A stretch of DNA of 64,000 nucleotides from Desulfovibrio sp. UIB00 (lineage in GTDB: Bacteria; Desulfobacterota; Desulfovibrionia; Desulfovibrionales; Desulfovibrionaceae). Positions within the stretch are counted from its first letter, which is position 1; every line of letters begins with the position of its first letter. Made by a program: the position numbers and the translations under genes. Positions 34,940 through 43,492 of the stretch are shown in pieces. Below the pieces are notes generated by a model. That model saw only the letters and a list, made by a program, of their open reading frames with translations. It had not been told where the DNA came from and searched no databases. The stretch spans positions 62,001 through 126,000 of the forward strand of contig NZ_JAETXJ010000002.1 in the NCBI RefSeq assembly GCF_022508225.1, written 5' to 3'.

Positions 34940-35290
34940 ATGAAAGTAGCCGTTTCAAGCGAAGGGCCGGGGCTGGAATCGCAGGTTGATCCACGGTTCG
35001 GCAGGGCTGGCGGATTTGTGATCGTGGATATGGACACCATGCAGGCAGATTATGTGGACAACGGCGCATCGCAGGCGGCGGCGCAGGGTGCTGGCATCCA
35101 GACTGCTGAGCGGCTGGCTGTTCTTGGTGTGCAGGCCGTCATGAGCGGCTATGTGGGGCCCAAGGCTTTTACGGCCCTCAAGGCGGCTGGCCTCGACGTG
35201 TATCAGGACATGGACAACCGCAGCGTGGGCGAAGCCGTGCGCTGTCTTGCCGATGGCTCGGTCAGCCCGGCCACGGCTCCCAACAAGTAG
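34940..35290 (+). CDS. ORP/NifX-type metal-cluster protein
   Basis: This 116-residue protein belongs to the dinitrogenase iron-molybdenum cofactor (NifX/NifB C-terminal) fold and resembles the Desulfovibrio orange protein: MKVAVSSEGPGLESQVDPRFGRAGGF at its start and a GYVGPKAFTALKAAGLDVY core. D. gigas ORP carries a Mo-Cu-Mo sulfide cluster held non-covalently. It heads a co-directional run with two MinD-type ATPases, matching the ORP operons of Desulfovibrio, where the proteins have been linked to cell division. GGGAG precedes the ATG. Cluster binding by this copy is inferred. Confidence 0.82.
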   Translation: MKVAVSSEGPGLESQVDPRFGRAGGFVIVDMDTMQADYVDNGASQAAAQGAGIQTAERLAVLGVQAVMSGYVGPKAFTALKAAGLDVYQDMDNRSVGEAVRCLADGSVSPATAPNK

Positions 35291-35296
35291 GCTCGT

Positions 35297-36202
35297 ATGC
35301 GTATTGTGATTGCCAGCGGCAAAGGCGGCGCGGGAAAGACCACCGTGACCGCCTGCCTTGCCGGACAGTGGGAGCGCGACTTGTTGCTTGTGGACGCGGA
35401 CGTGGAAGCGCCCAATCTGCACCTTTTGCTGCACCCAAGTCTCGCGGAGCCTGAGCCGGTATATCTTGAAGTGCCGGAACTGGTGGAGGAAAAATGCACG
35501 GGCTGCGGCGCATGCCGCCCCATGTGTTCCTACGGGGCCATTGCCATGATGGGTGCAAAGCCCATGTATTTTCAGGATATGTGCCACGGCTGCGGCGGCT
35601 GTTTTGAGGTGTGCCCGGAACAGGCGCTGCGCGTGGCGCAGCGGGAGCTTGGCGCCCTGCTGCTGGGTTCTGTATCCGCTGGCAGCAAAATACTCCCCTT
35701 TCTGATGGGCCGTACCCGCGTGGGCGAGGCCATGACTCCGCCCCTCCTGCGTGCGCAGGAGCGCAAGCTGGCAGAATTGCTTGCGGGGCATCCCTCTGAC
35801 GCACTCATGGACGCTCCCCCCGGCGTGAGCTGCCCCGCCATGACGGCGGCTCGCGGCGCGGATGCCGTACTGCTGGTGGCGGAACCAACCCCCTTTGGCT
35901 TTTATGATTTCAAGCTGGCGCACGCGGCCTTTGCGCAGTTGGGGCGTCCCGTTGCCGTGGTGATGAACCGCGTGGGCATGGAAGGCAACGCCGATTGCGA
36001 GGATGAACTGCGCGCATGGTGCGCGGGCGCAAAACTGCCCATATTGGCAGAACTGCCCTTCCAGCGCGAGGCCGCCCACGCTTACGCCCACGGCTTGCCG
36101 CCCACGCAAGCGCAGGGCGCAACCGGTCAGGAGTGGCGTCAGCGCTTTGCAGAACTTGCCGTCAAACTGCGGGAGTTTGCCAAGGGGGCCAGCCATGCGT
36201 GA
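35297..36202 (+). CDS. MinD/Mrp-type ATPase with ferredoxin insert (ORP cluster)
   Basis: The deviant Walker A SGKGGAGKTT occupies residues 7-16, followed by DADVEAPNLHLLLHP. A two-[4Fe-4S] ferredoxin insert lies at about residues 70-112 (CTGCGACRPMC and CHGCGGCFEVC). DAPPGVSCPAMTA is the Walker B region. Such proteins are soluble P-loop ATPases suspected to assemble or load metal clusters. It starts seven bases after the ORP-like gene and overlaps the second ATPase by eight bases, so the two probably form a heterodimer. Confidence 0.88.
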   Translation: MRIVIASGKGGAGKTTVTACLAGQWERDLLLVDADVEAPNLHLLLHPSLAEPEPVYLEVPELVEEKCTGCGACRPMCSYGAIAMMGAKPMYFQDMCHGCGGCFEVCPEQALRVAQRELGALLLGSVSAGSKILPFLMGRTRVGEAMTPPLLRAQERKLAELLAGHPSDALMDAPPGVSCPAMTAARGADAVLLVAEPTPFGFYDFKLAHAAFAQLGRPVAVVMNRVGMEGNADCEDELRAWCAGAKLPILAELPFQREAAHAYAHGLPPTQAQGATGQEWRQRFAELAVKLREFAKGASHA

Positions 36203-37118
36203 GATAGTTGTTATCAGCGGCAAGGGCGGTACGGGGAAAACCACCGTATGCGCCGCATTTGCCGCCCTGGCCCATGCACAGGGGCAAAAGGCCGTACTCT
36301 GCGACCTGGATGTGGACGTGCCGGACATGCACATTCTGCTGGACCCGCAGGTGCAGCAGGAGGAAGTTTTTATTTCCGGCAATACGGCCCGCATCAATCC
36401 TGATCTGTGCACAGCCTGTGGACGTTGCGCCGAGCTGTGCCGTTTTGACGCAGTGCGGCTTGAAGATGGCCTCTACTCCATAGACGAACTGGGTTGCGAA
36501 GGCTGCGGCGTGTGCCACAAACTTTGCCCGGCGCACGCTGTGGAGTTTCCTGAACGGACTTGTGGCGCGTGGTATGTCAGCGATACCCGTTTTGGCCCCT
36601 TTGTGCATGCGCAGCTTGACCCCGGGCAGGAAAATTCCGGCAGGCTTGTGGCCCTGCTCAAACGTCAGGCTCGCGACAAGGCGACCAAGATGGGCGCAGA
36701 CCTTGTGCTTTGCGACGGTTCGCCGGGTGTGGGCTGCCCTGTGATCAGCTCCCTTTCCGGCGCGGCTCTGGCCGTAGCTGTGGTGGAACCCACGCCCTCG
36801 GGGCGGCATGATTTTGCCCGCGTGGCGGAGCTGTGCGCGCATTTCCGCATCCCCGTGGCGGTGCTCATCAACAAGGCAGACCTGAACGCGGAAGAGGTAG
36901 CCCGCATACACGCAGTGGCCGCAGAGGGCGGGCACCATGTGGTGGGCGAGTTGCCCTTCAGCCCGCTGGTCACGCAGGCCATGGTGCGGCGGCAGGCTCT
37001 GACCGAAGAAATTTCAATCCTTACCCAACCCCTTGCCGAAACTCTGGCTGCAGCCTGGGAGCGCGTGTGCTCCCTGGCATCGCAGCCTGGGCGGCAAGGC
37101 GGCATAAACCACCTGTAA
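36195..37118 (+). CDS. Second MinD/Mrp-type ATPase with ferredoxin insert
   Basis: A paralogue of the preceding gene, 307 residues: Walker A SGKGGTGKTT (residues 8-17), DLDVDVPDMHILLDP, Fe-S motifs CTACGRCAELC and CEGCGVCHKLC, and DGSPGVGCPVIS as Walker B. The frame is open back to 36003, but the ATG at 36195 overlapping the first ATPase's end is the sensible start. Tandem pairs of such ATPases are a hallmark of ORP clusters. Function in cluster maturation is inferred. Confidence 0.88.
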   Translation: MREIVVISGKGGTGKTTVCAAFAALAHAQGQKAVLCDLDVDVPDMHILLDPQVQQEEVFISGNTARINPDLCTACGRCAELCRFDAVRLEDGLYSIDELGCEGCGVCHKLCPAHAVEFPERTCGAWYVSDTRFGPFVHAQLDPGQENSGRLVALLKRQARDKATKMGADLVLCDGSPGVGCPVISSLSGAALAVAVVEPTPSGRHDFARVAELCAHFRIPVAVLINKADLNAEEVARIHAVAAEGGHHVVGELPFSPLVTQAMVRRQALTEEISILTQPLAETLAAAWERVCSLASQPGRQGGINHL

Positions 37119-37130
37119 AAGGAAAGCATC

Positions 37131-37508
37131 ATGAGCAAGACTATTCTGGCAATTCCTTCGCAAATGCCCGGCGGCATGGATTCCGGTATGGGTATGCATT
37201 TTGGACATTGCGATATTTACACCATCGTGGAGCTGGAAAATGGTCAGGTCGCCGCTCAGTCCACCCTTGAATCCATCCCCCATCAGCAGGGCGGGTGCAT
37301 GGCCCCTGTGCAGTATCTGGCTTCCCACGGCGTCAATGCTCTTCTGGCTGGCGGTATGGGCATGCGCCCCCTCATGGGCTTCAACCAGATGGGCATCAGC
37401 GTGTACTTTGCAGGCAACCAGCCCACCGTGGGCATGGCCGTACAGGCATTTTGCCAGGGCAAACTGACGGAATTCACCCCCGAGCATACCTGCGGCGGCG
37501 GGCATTAA
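37131..37508 (+). CDS. NifX-type protein with C-terminal Cys/His tail
   Basis: This 125-residue protein has the dinitrogenase-cofactor fold: MGMHFGHCDIYTIVE, GVNALLAGGMGMRPLMGFNQMGISVYF and the tail EHTCGGGH. A closely similar sequence forms the C-terminal half of the DUF134 fusion at 38152, so the two are paralogues. AAAGGAAAG precedes the ATG, 12 bases after the ATPase. It may carry or deliver a metal cluster; the Cys/His tail is a plausible ligand site. Confidence 0.82.
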   Translation: MSKTILAIPSQMPGGMDSGMGMHFGHCDIYTIVELENGQVAAQSTLESIPHQQGGCMAPVQYLASHGVNALLAGGMGMRPLMGFNQMGISVYFAGNQPTVGMAVQAFCQGKLTEFTPEHTCGGGH

Positions 37509-37514
37509 ACCGTT

Positions 37515-37880
37515 ATGAAGCGCTCCATTCTGTTGCAGACAGGGCGGCCCGCAGCTTTTGCCGCCTTTGTGGCGGAGCTTGAACGTCAGGGCTGCGCCGT
37601 AACCACGGTTGCTGATGCCGATGCCTGCAAACGCTGCGTGCAAAAGCAGGCCCCGGCGCTGGTGGTGCTGGATTCCGTCTCGCAGGAACAGGCGAAGCAG
37701 GATGTCATCGGCATCATGCGCGTGAATGCGCTGGTGCATACGGCGGTTGTCAGCTCAATGCCCGAGGATGTCTTTCATGACATCATGGAAGGTCTGGGTA
37801 TTCTTGCCTCGCTGCCGACAATGCCAACCGCCGACGATGCCCACCGTGTGACGCGCCTGCTGACAGAGCTTCAGGCCTGA
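37515..37880 (+). CDS. Receiver-like hypothetical protein of the ORP cluster
   Basis: A 121-residue protein whose alternating helix-strand pattern (ILLQTGRPAAFAAFVAELERQGC, APALVVLDSVS, HTAVVSSMPEDVFHDIMEGLG) resembles a response-regulator receiver domain. The phospho-acceptor position reads VVLDS, but the acidic pocket at the first strand is missing, so it looks like a degenerate receiver. It lies six bases after the NifX-type gene with a poor SD, suggesting coupling. I know of no assigned function. Confidence 0.7.
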   Translation: MKRSILLQTGRPAAFAAFVAELERQGCAVTTVADADACKRCVQKQAPALVVLDSVSQEQAKQDVIGIMRVNALVHTAVVSSMPEDVFHDIMEGLGILASLPTMPTADDAHRVTRLLTELQA

Positions 37881-38010
37881 TAAAATGAGAGCCGCCATGC
37901 GCGGCAGGTTCTATTGTTCCCGCAAACCATTGCCCGTACCCTTGGTTTGCATGGCGCCTTGGGCGCGCGCTGCCTGCGCGCAAGCAGCCTCCGGCCCACG
38001 GGAAGCATGG

Positions 38011-38051
38011 CCGGGCCTGAACCGGGTTTACCCCTCCCGGTTTTGGCCCGG
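38011..38051. other. Nested palindrome upstream of the DUF134-NifX gene
   Basis: CCGGGCC (38011-38017) pairs with GGCCCGG (38045-38051) and ACCGGG (38021-38026) with CCCGGT (38036-38041), forming a long stem with a 3x3 internal loop. Another perfect repeat, GCAAACCA/TGGTTTGC, lies at 37922-37950. The 271-base gap between the receiver-like gene and the fusion gene is thus highly structured. Confidence 0.65.
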
Positions 38052-38151
38052 TCATGCGCAGAGCGGCGGATGTGCACGGTCACGGCTTGCGCCACTTGCG
38101 CGAGGCGTGGCATTGGCTTATTCTCAAATAAAACCATATTACTGGGAAATT

Positions 38152-38868
38152 ATGCCAAGACCTTGCCATTGCAGGCGCGTAAGCGCCCTGCCAAAAAACA
38201 GATGTTTCAAGCCCAACGGTATTCCCCTGCACGAACTTGAAGAGGTTGTGCTGTCGCTGGATGGCCTGGAAGCCCTGCGGCTGGCTGATTTTGAAGACCT
38301 GAACATGGATGCCGCCGCAGCCCGCATGGGTGTTTCGCGGCATACCTTTGGCAGGCTTTTGCGGCGCGCGCGCCGCAGCGTGGCTCAGGCTCTTGTGCAG
38401 GGGCAGGCCCTGCGCATTGAGGGCGGGGTGTGCGCTGTGGATGCGACTGCCGAGGGGGTAGCAAGCGAGGATGCCATGCCGGGCGGGCTGGTGGTGGCTG
38501 TGCCAAGCATTGCCCCTGGCGGCCTGGATGCTGCGCCCAACGCGCATTTTGGCCGATGTCAGTTCTATACCCTTGCCAGGGTGGAAGACGGCAATATCGG
38601 GGCGGTCAGCATTCAGCCCAATCCCATGCATCAGGGCGGGGATTGCGCCGGGCCTGTACAGGCCCTGCTGCGTCTTGGCGTTGGCGCTCTGCTCGCGGGC
38701 GGCATGGGCATGAGGCCCCTGCGGGCTTTGCAGGAGGCAGGTATAGCCGTGTATTACAATGCCAATCTGCCCACAGTGGCAGACTGTCTTAACGCCTTTG
38801 CTGCGGGCAGGCTTGTTCCTTTCGGCCCCGGGCATCTTTGTCAGGGCGGTTGCGCTTCTGAACGGTAG
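38152..38868 (+). CDS. DUF134 HTH protein fused to a NifX-type domain
   Basis: The N-terminal ~95 residues are a DUF134 HTH domain (MPRPCHCRRV, FKPNGIPLHELEEVVL, LEALRLADFEDLNMDAAAARMGVSRHTF). The C-terminal ~115 residues are a NifX-type domain (AHFGRCQFYTLARVE, GVGALLAGGMGMRPLRALQEAGIAVYY) ending in a Cys tail (HLCQGGC). A DNA-binding head joined to a cluster-binding fold suggests a metal- or cluster-sensing regulator, possibly of the ORP genes. The frame is open to 37885, but homology starts at the ATG at 38152. Regulatory role is inference. Confidence 0.82.
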   Translation: MPRPCHCRRVSALPKNRCFKPNGIPLHELEEVVLSLDGLEALRLADFEDLNMDAAAARMGVSRHTFGRLLRRARRSVAQALVQGQALRIEGGVCAVDATAEGVASEDAMPGGLVVAVPSIAPGGLDAAPNAHFGRCQFYTLARVEDGNIGAVSIQPNPMHQGGDCAGPVQALLRLGVGALLAGGMGMRPLRALQEAGIAVYYNANLPTVADCLNAFAAGRLVPFGPGHLCQGGCASER

Positions 38869-38975
38869 AGCAGTGCAGGTCGCGGCAAAGGCCCGCACAT
38901 TTCCGCCCGTTCAGAAAGCGCCCCTGGTGATAACCCGGCGGCAAGCCTCCGGGAAAACTGGTAATGCCAACTGCT

Positions 38976-39752
38976 CTAGAATGCGTAAAGAAAGCCCCCG
39001 CTCAACGAATACTTGTTGTTGCGTTCAACCATGGGGCTGTCGGTTATTTCCTGTCCCAAAAACTGGCTTTTTCCACTCACAAAGGCGCTCCAGCTTTCTG
39101 TAAGGCCGACCCGCAAGGTCAGTTCGGCATAAGGCGAGAGGGCTGATTCCGGCGAGTAGTTGCTCAGGCCGCTGGCTCGGGCCTCGCTCTTGCTCACTCC
39201 GTAATAATAGTCATTGTAGTTCACATCGGTCCACTGCACGCCAGCCGTGGGGATAAGCGACATATTGGCAAAGCGGATGGGGTAGGAATAGGAGGCGTCA
39301 GCCATCACGCCCTTGTTCACGCCCAGCGCATCAGTGGAAAGAGTGGCGGCGAGCACGCCAAGTTCAGTGCGCAAGCGGTAGTTGATGCCGGCCATTGCCG
39401 AGGCATAGCGGTCATCAAGCTTTTTCATGCCCGAGTTGTCGCTCCATGAAGCATAAAAATGCTGCGGCAGATACGAAAGCTGCACGTTGACCTCATGGTA
39501 TTCGTTCTTGAACAGGTGCACGCCGCCGCTCAATCCCCGCAAATACAGATACTCGCCTTCATATCCCAGCAAGGGCAGGGCCGTACCCAGCCTTTCCACT
39601 CCCTTGTATTCCGAGGTGGAAACAGTGCCGCCAATGCCTAGGTTGAATCCCCATCTGTTGCTGTCGGTTTTGCCTTCTTCCGCAATGGCAGAAAAAGCCG
39701 TTAAAAGAAGGATGGTTAATGCCGCAAAGCACGACAATCCCCGTATTTTCAT
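38976..39752 (-). CDS. MipA/OmpV-family outer-membrane protein
   Basis: After a signal peptide (MKIRGLSCFAALTILLL, cleaved near AIAEE) the 258-residue protein has the MipA/OmpV pattern of amphipathic beta-strands, with GFNLGIGGTVSTSEYKG, LPLLGYEGEYLYLRG and a C-terminal Phe (GGFLYAF). It is probably an outer-membrane beta-barrel; MipA in E. coli links murein hydrolase and synthase. GGGAGGG lies before the ATG at 39752. It is divergent from a TetR gene across a perfect palindrome, so it is a likely TetR target. Confidence 0.85.
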   Translation of the reverse strand: MKIRGLSCFAALTILLLTAFSAIAEEGKTDSNRWGFNLGIGGTVSTSEYKGVERLGTALPLLGYEGEYLYLRGLSGGVHLFKNEYHEVNVQLSYLPQHFYASWSDNSGMKKLDDRYASAMAGINYRLRTELGVLAATLSTDALGVNKGVMADASYSYPIRFANMSLIPTAGVQWTDVNYNDYYYGVSKSEARASGLSNYSPESALSPYAELTLRVGLTESWSAFVSGKSQFLGQEITDSPMVERNNKYSLSGGFLYAF

Positions 39753-39798
39753 GAACCCTCCCGTGCAACAAAGGCATTGCACTTTTTATGGAAAATCT

Positions 39799-39814
39799 GT
39801 AATCAATTGATTAC
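39799..39814. promoter_or_regulatory. Perfect 16-bp palindrome, candidate TetR operator
   Basis: GTAATCAATTGATTAC is its own reverse complement and lies midway in the 120-base spacer between the divergent mipA-type and tetR-type genes. Confidence 0.7.
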
Positions 39815-39872
39815 TCAAAAGTAGCCTCATGAAACCAACGGTGTCAAGCCGCAGCAACCATAGGGGATAGCA

Positions 39873-40472
39873 ATGGCTCCTGAACGTAAACCAGTCACTG
39901 GCTCGCAGCGCAAACGCAATGCCGCAGAAACCAGAAACCGTCTTTTGCAGGCGGCGCGAAGGCTCTTTGCCAAAGCCAACTACGGCAATGTGGGGATACG
40001 TGAAATCGGCGCAGCGGCCGGGGTAAACCCGGCACTTATCAGCCGCTATTTCGGCTCAAAAAGGAATCTTTTTCTTGAAGTGGCGTCCATTCTGAATTCA
40101 GAAGGCATTGAAGCCCTGCCTGATGTGCCGCCTATGGAAAAAACCAGTATGGCCATGGGCAGCATTCTTTCTGGCGGAGCGCAGAGCGCGTGGGCCACAG
40201 ATTTTCGCATCACGGCCCTTTCTGCGTTGGACCCTAACGTCTCGGACGTGATGGCAAAAACCTACGACAACATCCGCCAGAATATCATGGAAGTGCTGCC
40301 CGGTGAGCAGGCCGCCACGCGGGCAGAGCTGATACTGGCGCAGATCATGGGGGCGTCAATGGTCGTTAATCTGCTGCGCGGAGCTGATTCGCCCCGGATT
40401 GACATTGAGTACATGAATAAATTTTATGCAAAGCAACTGGCGGAACTGTTCGCCTGCGAATCCGCTGACTGA
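39873..40472 (+). CDS. TetR-family transcriptional regulator
   Basis: The 199-residue protein has an N-terminal TetR HTH (ETRNRLLQAARRLFAKANYGNVGIREIGAAAGVNPALISRYFGSKRNLF-type, about residues 19-66) and an all-helical ligand domain. AGGGGATAG precedes the ATG. Its divergent arrangement with an outer-membrane protein gene around a palindrome suggests auto- and cross-repression. The ligand is unknown. Confidence 0.92.
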   Translation: MAPERKPVTGSQRKRNAAETRNRLLQAARRLFAKANYGNVGIREIGAAAGVNPALISRYFGSKRNLFLEVASILNSEGIEALPDVPPMEKTSMAMGSILSGGAQSAWATDFRITALSALDPNVSDVMAKTYDNIRQNIMEVLPGEQAATRAELILAQIMGASMVVNLLRGADSPRIDIEYMNKFYAKQLAELFACESAD

Positions 40473-40528
40473 AGCTGCGCCAGTTCCGCGATTTTTGATC
40501 ACGTGGTGATGCGGCAAAGCGATCTTTA

Positions 40529-40993
40529 CTAGTGCCCGTCGCGGAAGCCTCGTTCTGCTGCTGCGCGTTCGGCAGCATCGGCCAGGGGCGCGGGTACAAT
40601 GGTCTTGCCGATGGGACAGAGGGCCAGCGCAGCAAGTTTGACGTGCTGCCAAGCAAAAGGAATGCCGATTATGGTCACCGCGCACATGACGGCGGAAACC
40701 AGATGCCCCAGGGCAATCCACACGCCAGCCAACACAAGCCATATGATGTTGCCCACCGTGCCCCACGGGCCGGTGCCCACATCCTGCCTGCCGGTGAGCA
40801 CATCGCGCGCAACGGGCATTTTGCCAAAGGGGAAGAAGGCGAAGTTGCCCATGACAAAGCATGCCCTGCCCCAGGGAATGCCCACGATGGAAATAAAGCA
40901 GAGCACTCCGTATAGCCACCACACAAGGCCCATGACAATGCCGCCGCACAAAAACCAGATGGCGTTTCCAAGGCAACTGATGGCGCTGTTCAT
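40529..40993 (-). CDS. yccF: YccF-domain inner-membrane protein
   Basis: The 154-residue protein carries two YccF (DUF307) repeats, each with a membrane segment followed by GIPWGRACFVMGNFAFFPFGK or GIPFAWQHVKLAALALCPIGK. It should span the membrane about four times. The ATG has AGGAGGAT upstream. The family's function is not known. It lies alone between the convergent TetR gene and the purM terminator. Confidence 0.88.
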   Translation of the reverse strand: MNSAISCLGNAIWFLCGGIVMGLVWWLYGVLCFISIVGIPWGRACFVMGNFAFFPFGKMPVARDVLTGRQDVGTGPWGTVGNIIWLVLAGVWIALGHLVSAVMCAVTIIGIPFAWQHVKLAALALCPIGKTIVPAPLADAAERAAAERGFRDGH

Positions 40994-41087
40994 GATATCC
41001 TCCTGAAGTGGGCCGTGCGGTATCCGTGCGGCGTGATCGCTGAGTATGTCAACGCAATGCGAAAAAGAAAAGCAGTTTGAAACGAAA

Positions 41088-41114
41088 GGGCCGCCCGGTG
41101 ATGCCGGGCGGCCC
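41088..41114 (-). terminator. Terminator of purM
   Basis: GGGCCGCCCGG (41088-41098) and CCGGGCGGCCC (41104-41114) form a perfect 11-bp stem with a five-base loop, with T-rich sequence on both sides, so it may work both ways. Confidence 0.85.
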
Positions 41115-41154
41115 TTTATAATCTGGGCTAGAGCAGATAAATAATGACCATGCC

Positions 41155-42213
<1,059 letters not shown>

Positions 42214-42356
42214 CCGTTGCCTCCTTTGAATCTGCGCTACATACCACAGGTTCTTTCAAACCCCAAGCGACTTTTTGAGGCCGTAGCCGCGAGTTTTTTC
42301 ATAGACCGGCTTGCGCGCCACTGCTAGAATAAAATCGGAGGGGTAAGGAGCGTGCC

Positions 42357-43490
42357 ATGCGTAGATATGCCGGATTGTATATTTTCTGCGCCGTACTGAC
42401 GTTCGTTTGTTCCGGCGCGTCCCTTGCTGCGGATGGCGCTGCGGAATACCGCGCGCCTGTCTCTGGCGTGAAGCTTGGCCCCGTGCAGGCGGTTCAGCCT
42501 GCTCAGCCAGAACCTCCTGTTGCGCCAGCCCGGCCATCTGTAGAGAAACCAGCTGCGCCGCAACAGCCTGACCCGCAACCGGGGCAGCCGCCAAATCAAC
42601 AGCCAGGCCAACAGGCGGCTGGGCCGTCACCCGATTTGCAGTCTGCCGCCCCTGGGCAGCCGACCCCTTGGCCCGGTGCAGGGGGCATGGCTCCCTATTC
42701 CTCTTTTGGTTCCCTGCCGGGGCCAGCGGATGCTCCTGCCCCCGCTCCTGTTCCCTCTGCGGCCCCTGTGCCAAATCCTGCCGTCGTGCCGCCGCCAGCG
42801 CCTGCCCCCGGCTTTGCCCCCGAGTATACGCCGGGTTATGGGCCTGGCTATGCGCCTTATCCTGCGCCAGCACCCGGCTGGCAGGGGCAGAGCGGCAGCG
42901 TTGTTTCGGGCACAGGGCAGCTCCAGGGTGAAAATTTCAACGACAGAGGCATCGCGACCCAGTATCGCGATCCGCAGACTGGCGACATCATCACCTCTGT
43001 AGTGCCGCCCGCTCCCCCGGATCAGCAGAACTACGGCACTTTTTTTGTGGCTCCGCAGATTTACCCCGAGGGCAACCATTGGGGGCCCAATCCGTATGGT
43101 TCCATGCCCAGACCCGGCGGGCCTTCGTGGCCGGGGCAGCAGAACATGCCTTCGGTCATCTGGCAGCCCGCGCCGCAACCAGACCATAACAGGCATCGCC
43201 ATGACGACAGGCGGCATGACGACAGGCGTTACGATGATCGGCGCTATGACGATCGGCAGTATGATAATCGCCGGTATGATGACAGGCCGCACGATGGACG
43301 TTACGATGGCCCGCGCCGCGATCCGTATGATTCGCGCGATGGTGGCTACAACGGCCCCAACAGGCCACGCGACAACAGCCATGACCAGCGGGGAGACGAC
43401 AGGTATAACCCGCGCCCCGGCAATCAGGGCGATTCACAGTATGACCCGCGCGGCGCCGACTGGGGCCGTGATGGAAGGGAGAGGCGTTGA
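42357..43490 (+). CDS. Secreted Pro/Gln-rich protein with Asp-Arg-Tyr repeats
   Basis: The 377-residue protein has a signal peptide (IFCAVLTFVCSGASLA), a long Pro/Gln/Ala-rich region (about residues 40-190), a short more ordered patch (about residues 195-240, TQYRDPQTGDIITSVVPP) and a C-terminal tail made of degenerate five-residue repeats such as DDRRY and DDRQY (about residues 279-320) running into more Asp/Arg/Gly-rich sequence. It looks intrinsically disordered and periplasmic or surface-exposed. I do not recognise a family. AAGGAG precedes the ATG. The AmrS-type gene follows directly. Confidence 0.7.
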   Translation: MRRYAGLYIFCAVLTFVCSGASLAADGAAEYRAPVSGVKLGPVQAVQPAQPEPPVAPARPSVEKPAAPQQPDPQPGQPPNQQPGQQAAGPSPDLQSAAPGQPTPWPGAGGMAPYSSFGSLPGPADAPAPAPVPSAAPVPNPAVVPPPAPAPGFAPEYTPGYGPGYAPYPAPAPGWQGQSGSVVSGTGQLQGENFNDRGIATQYRDPQTGDIITSVVPPAPPDQQNYGTFFVAPQIYPEGNHWGPNPYGSMPRPGGPSWPGQQNMPSVIWQPAPQPDHNRHRHDDRRHDDRRYDDRRYDDRQYDNRRYDDRPHDGRYDGPRRDPYDSRDGGYNGPNRPRDNSHDQRGDDRYNPRPGNQGDSQYDPRGADWGRDGRERR

Positions 43491-43492
43491 GC

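Noticed and set aside
42256-42873. 205-codon Gln/Ala-rich minus-strand frame
   Set aside because: Antisense shadow of the Pro/Gln-rich protein at 42357.
43156-43320. CRISPR-like short repeats
   Set aside because: The 15-base units are in-frame codons for Asp/Arg/Tyr repeats with no spacers; no CRISPR array is present in the window.
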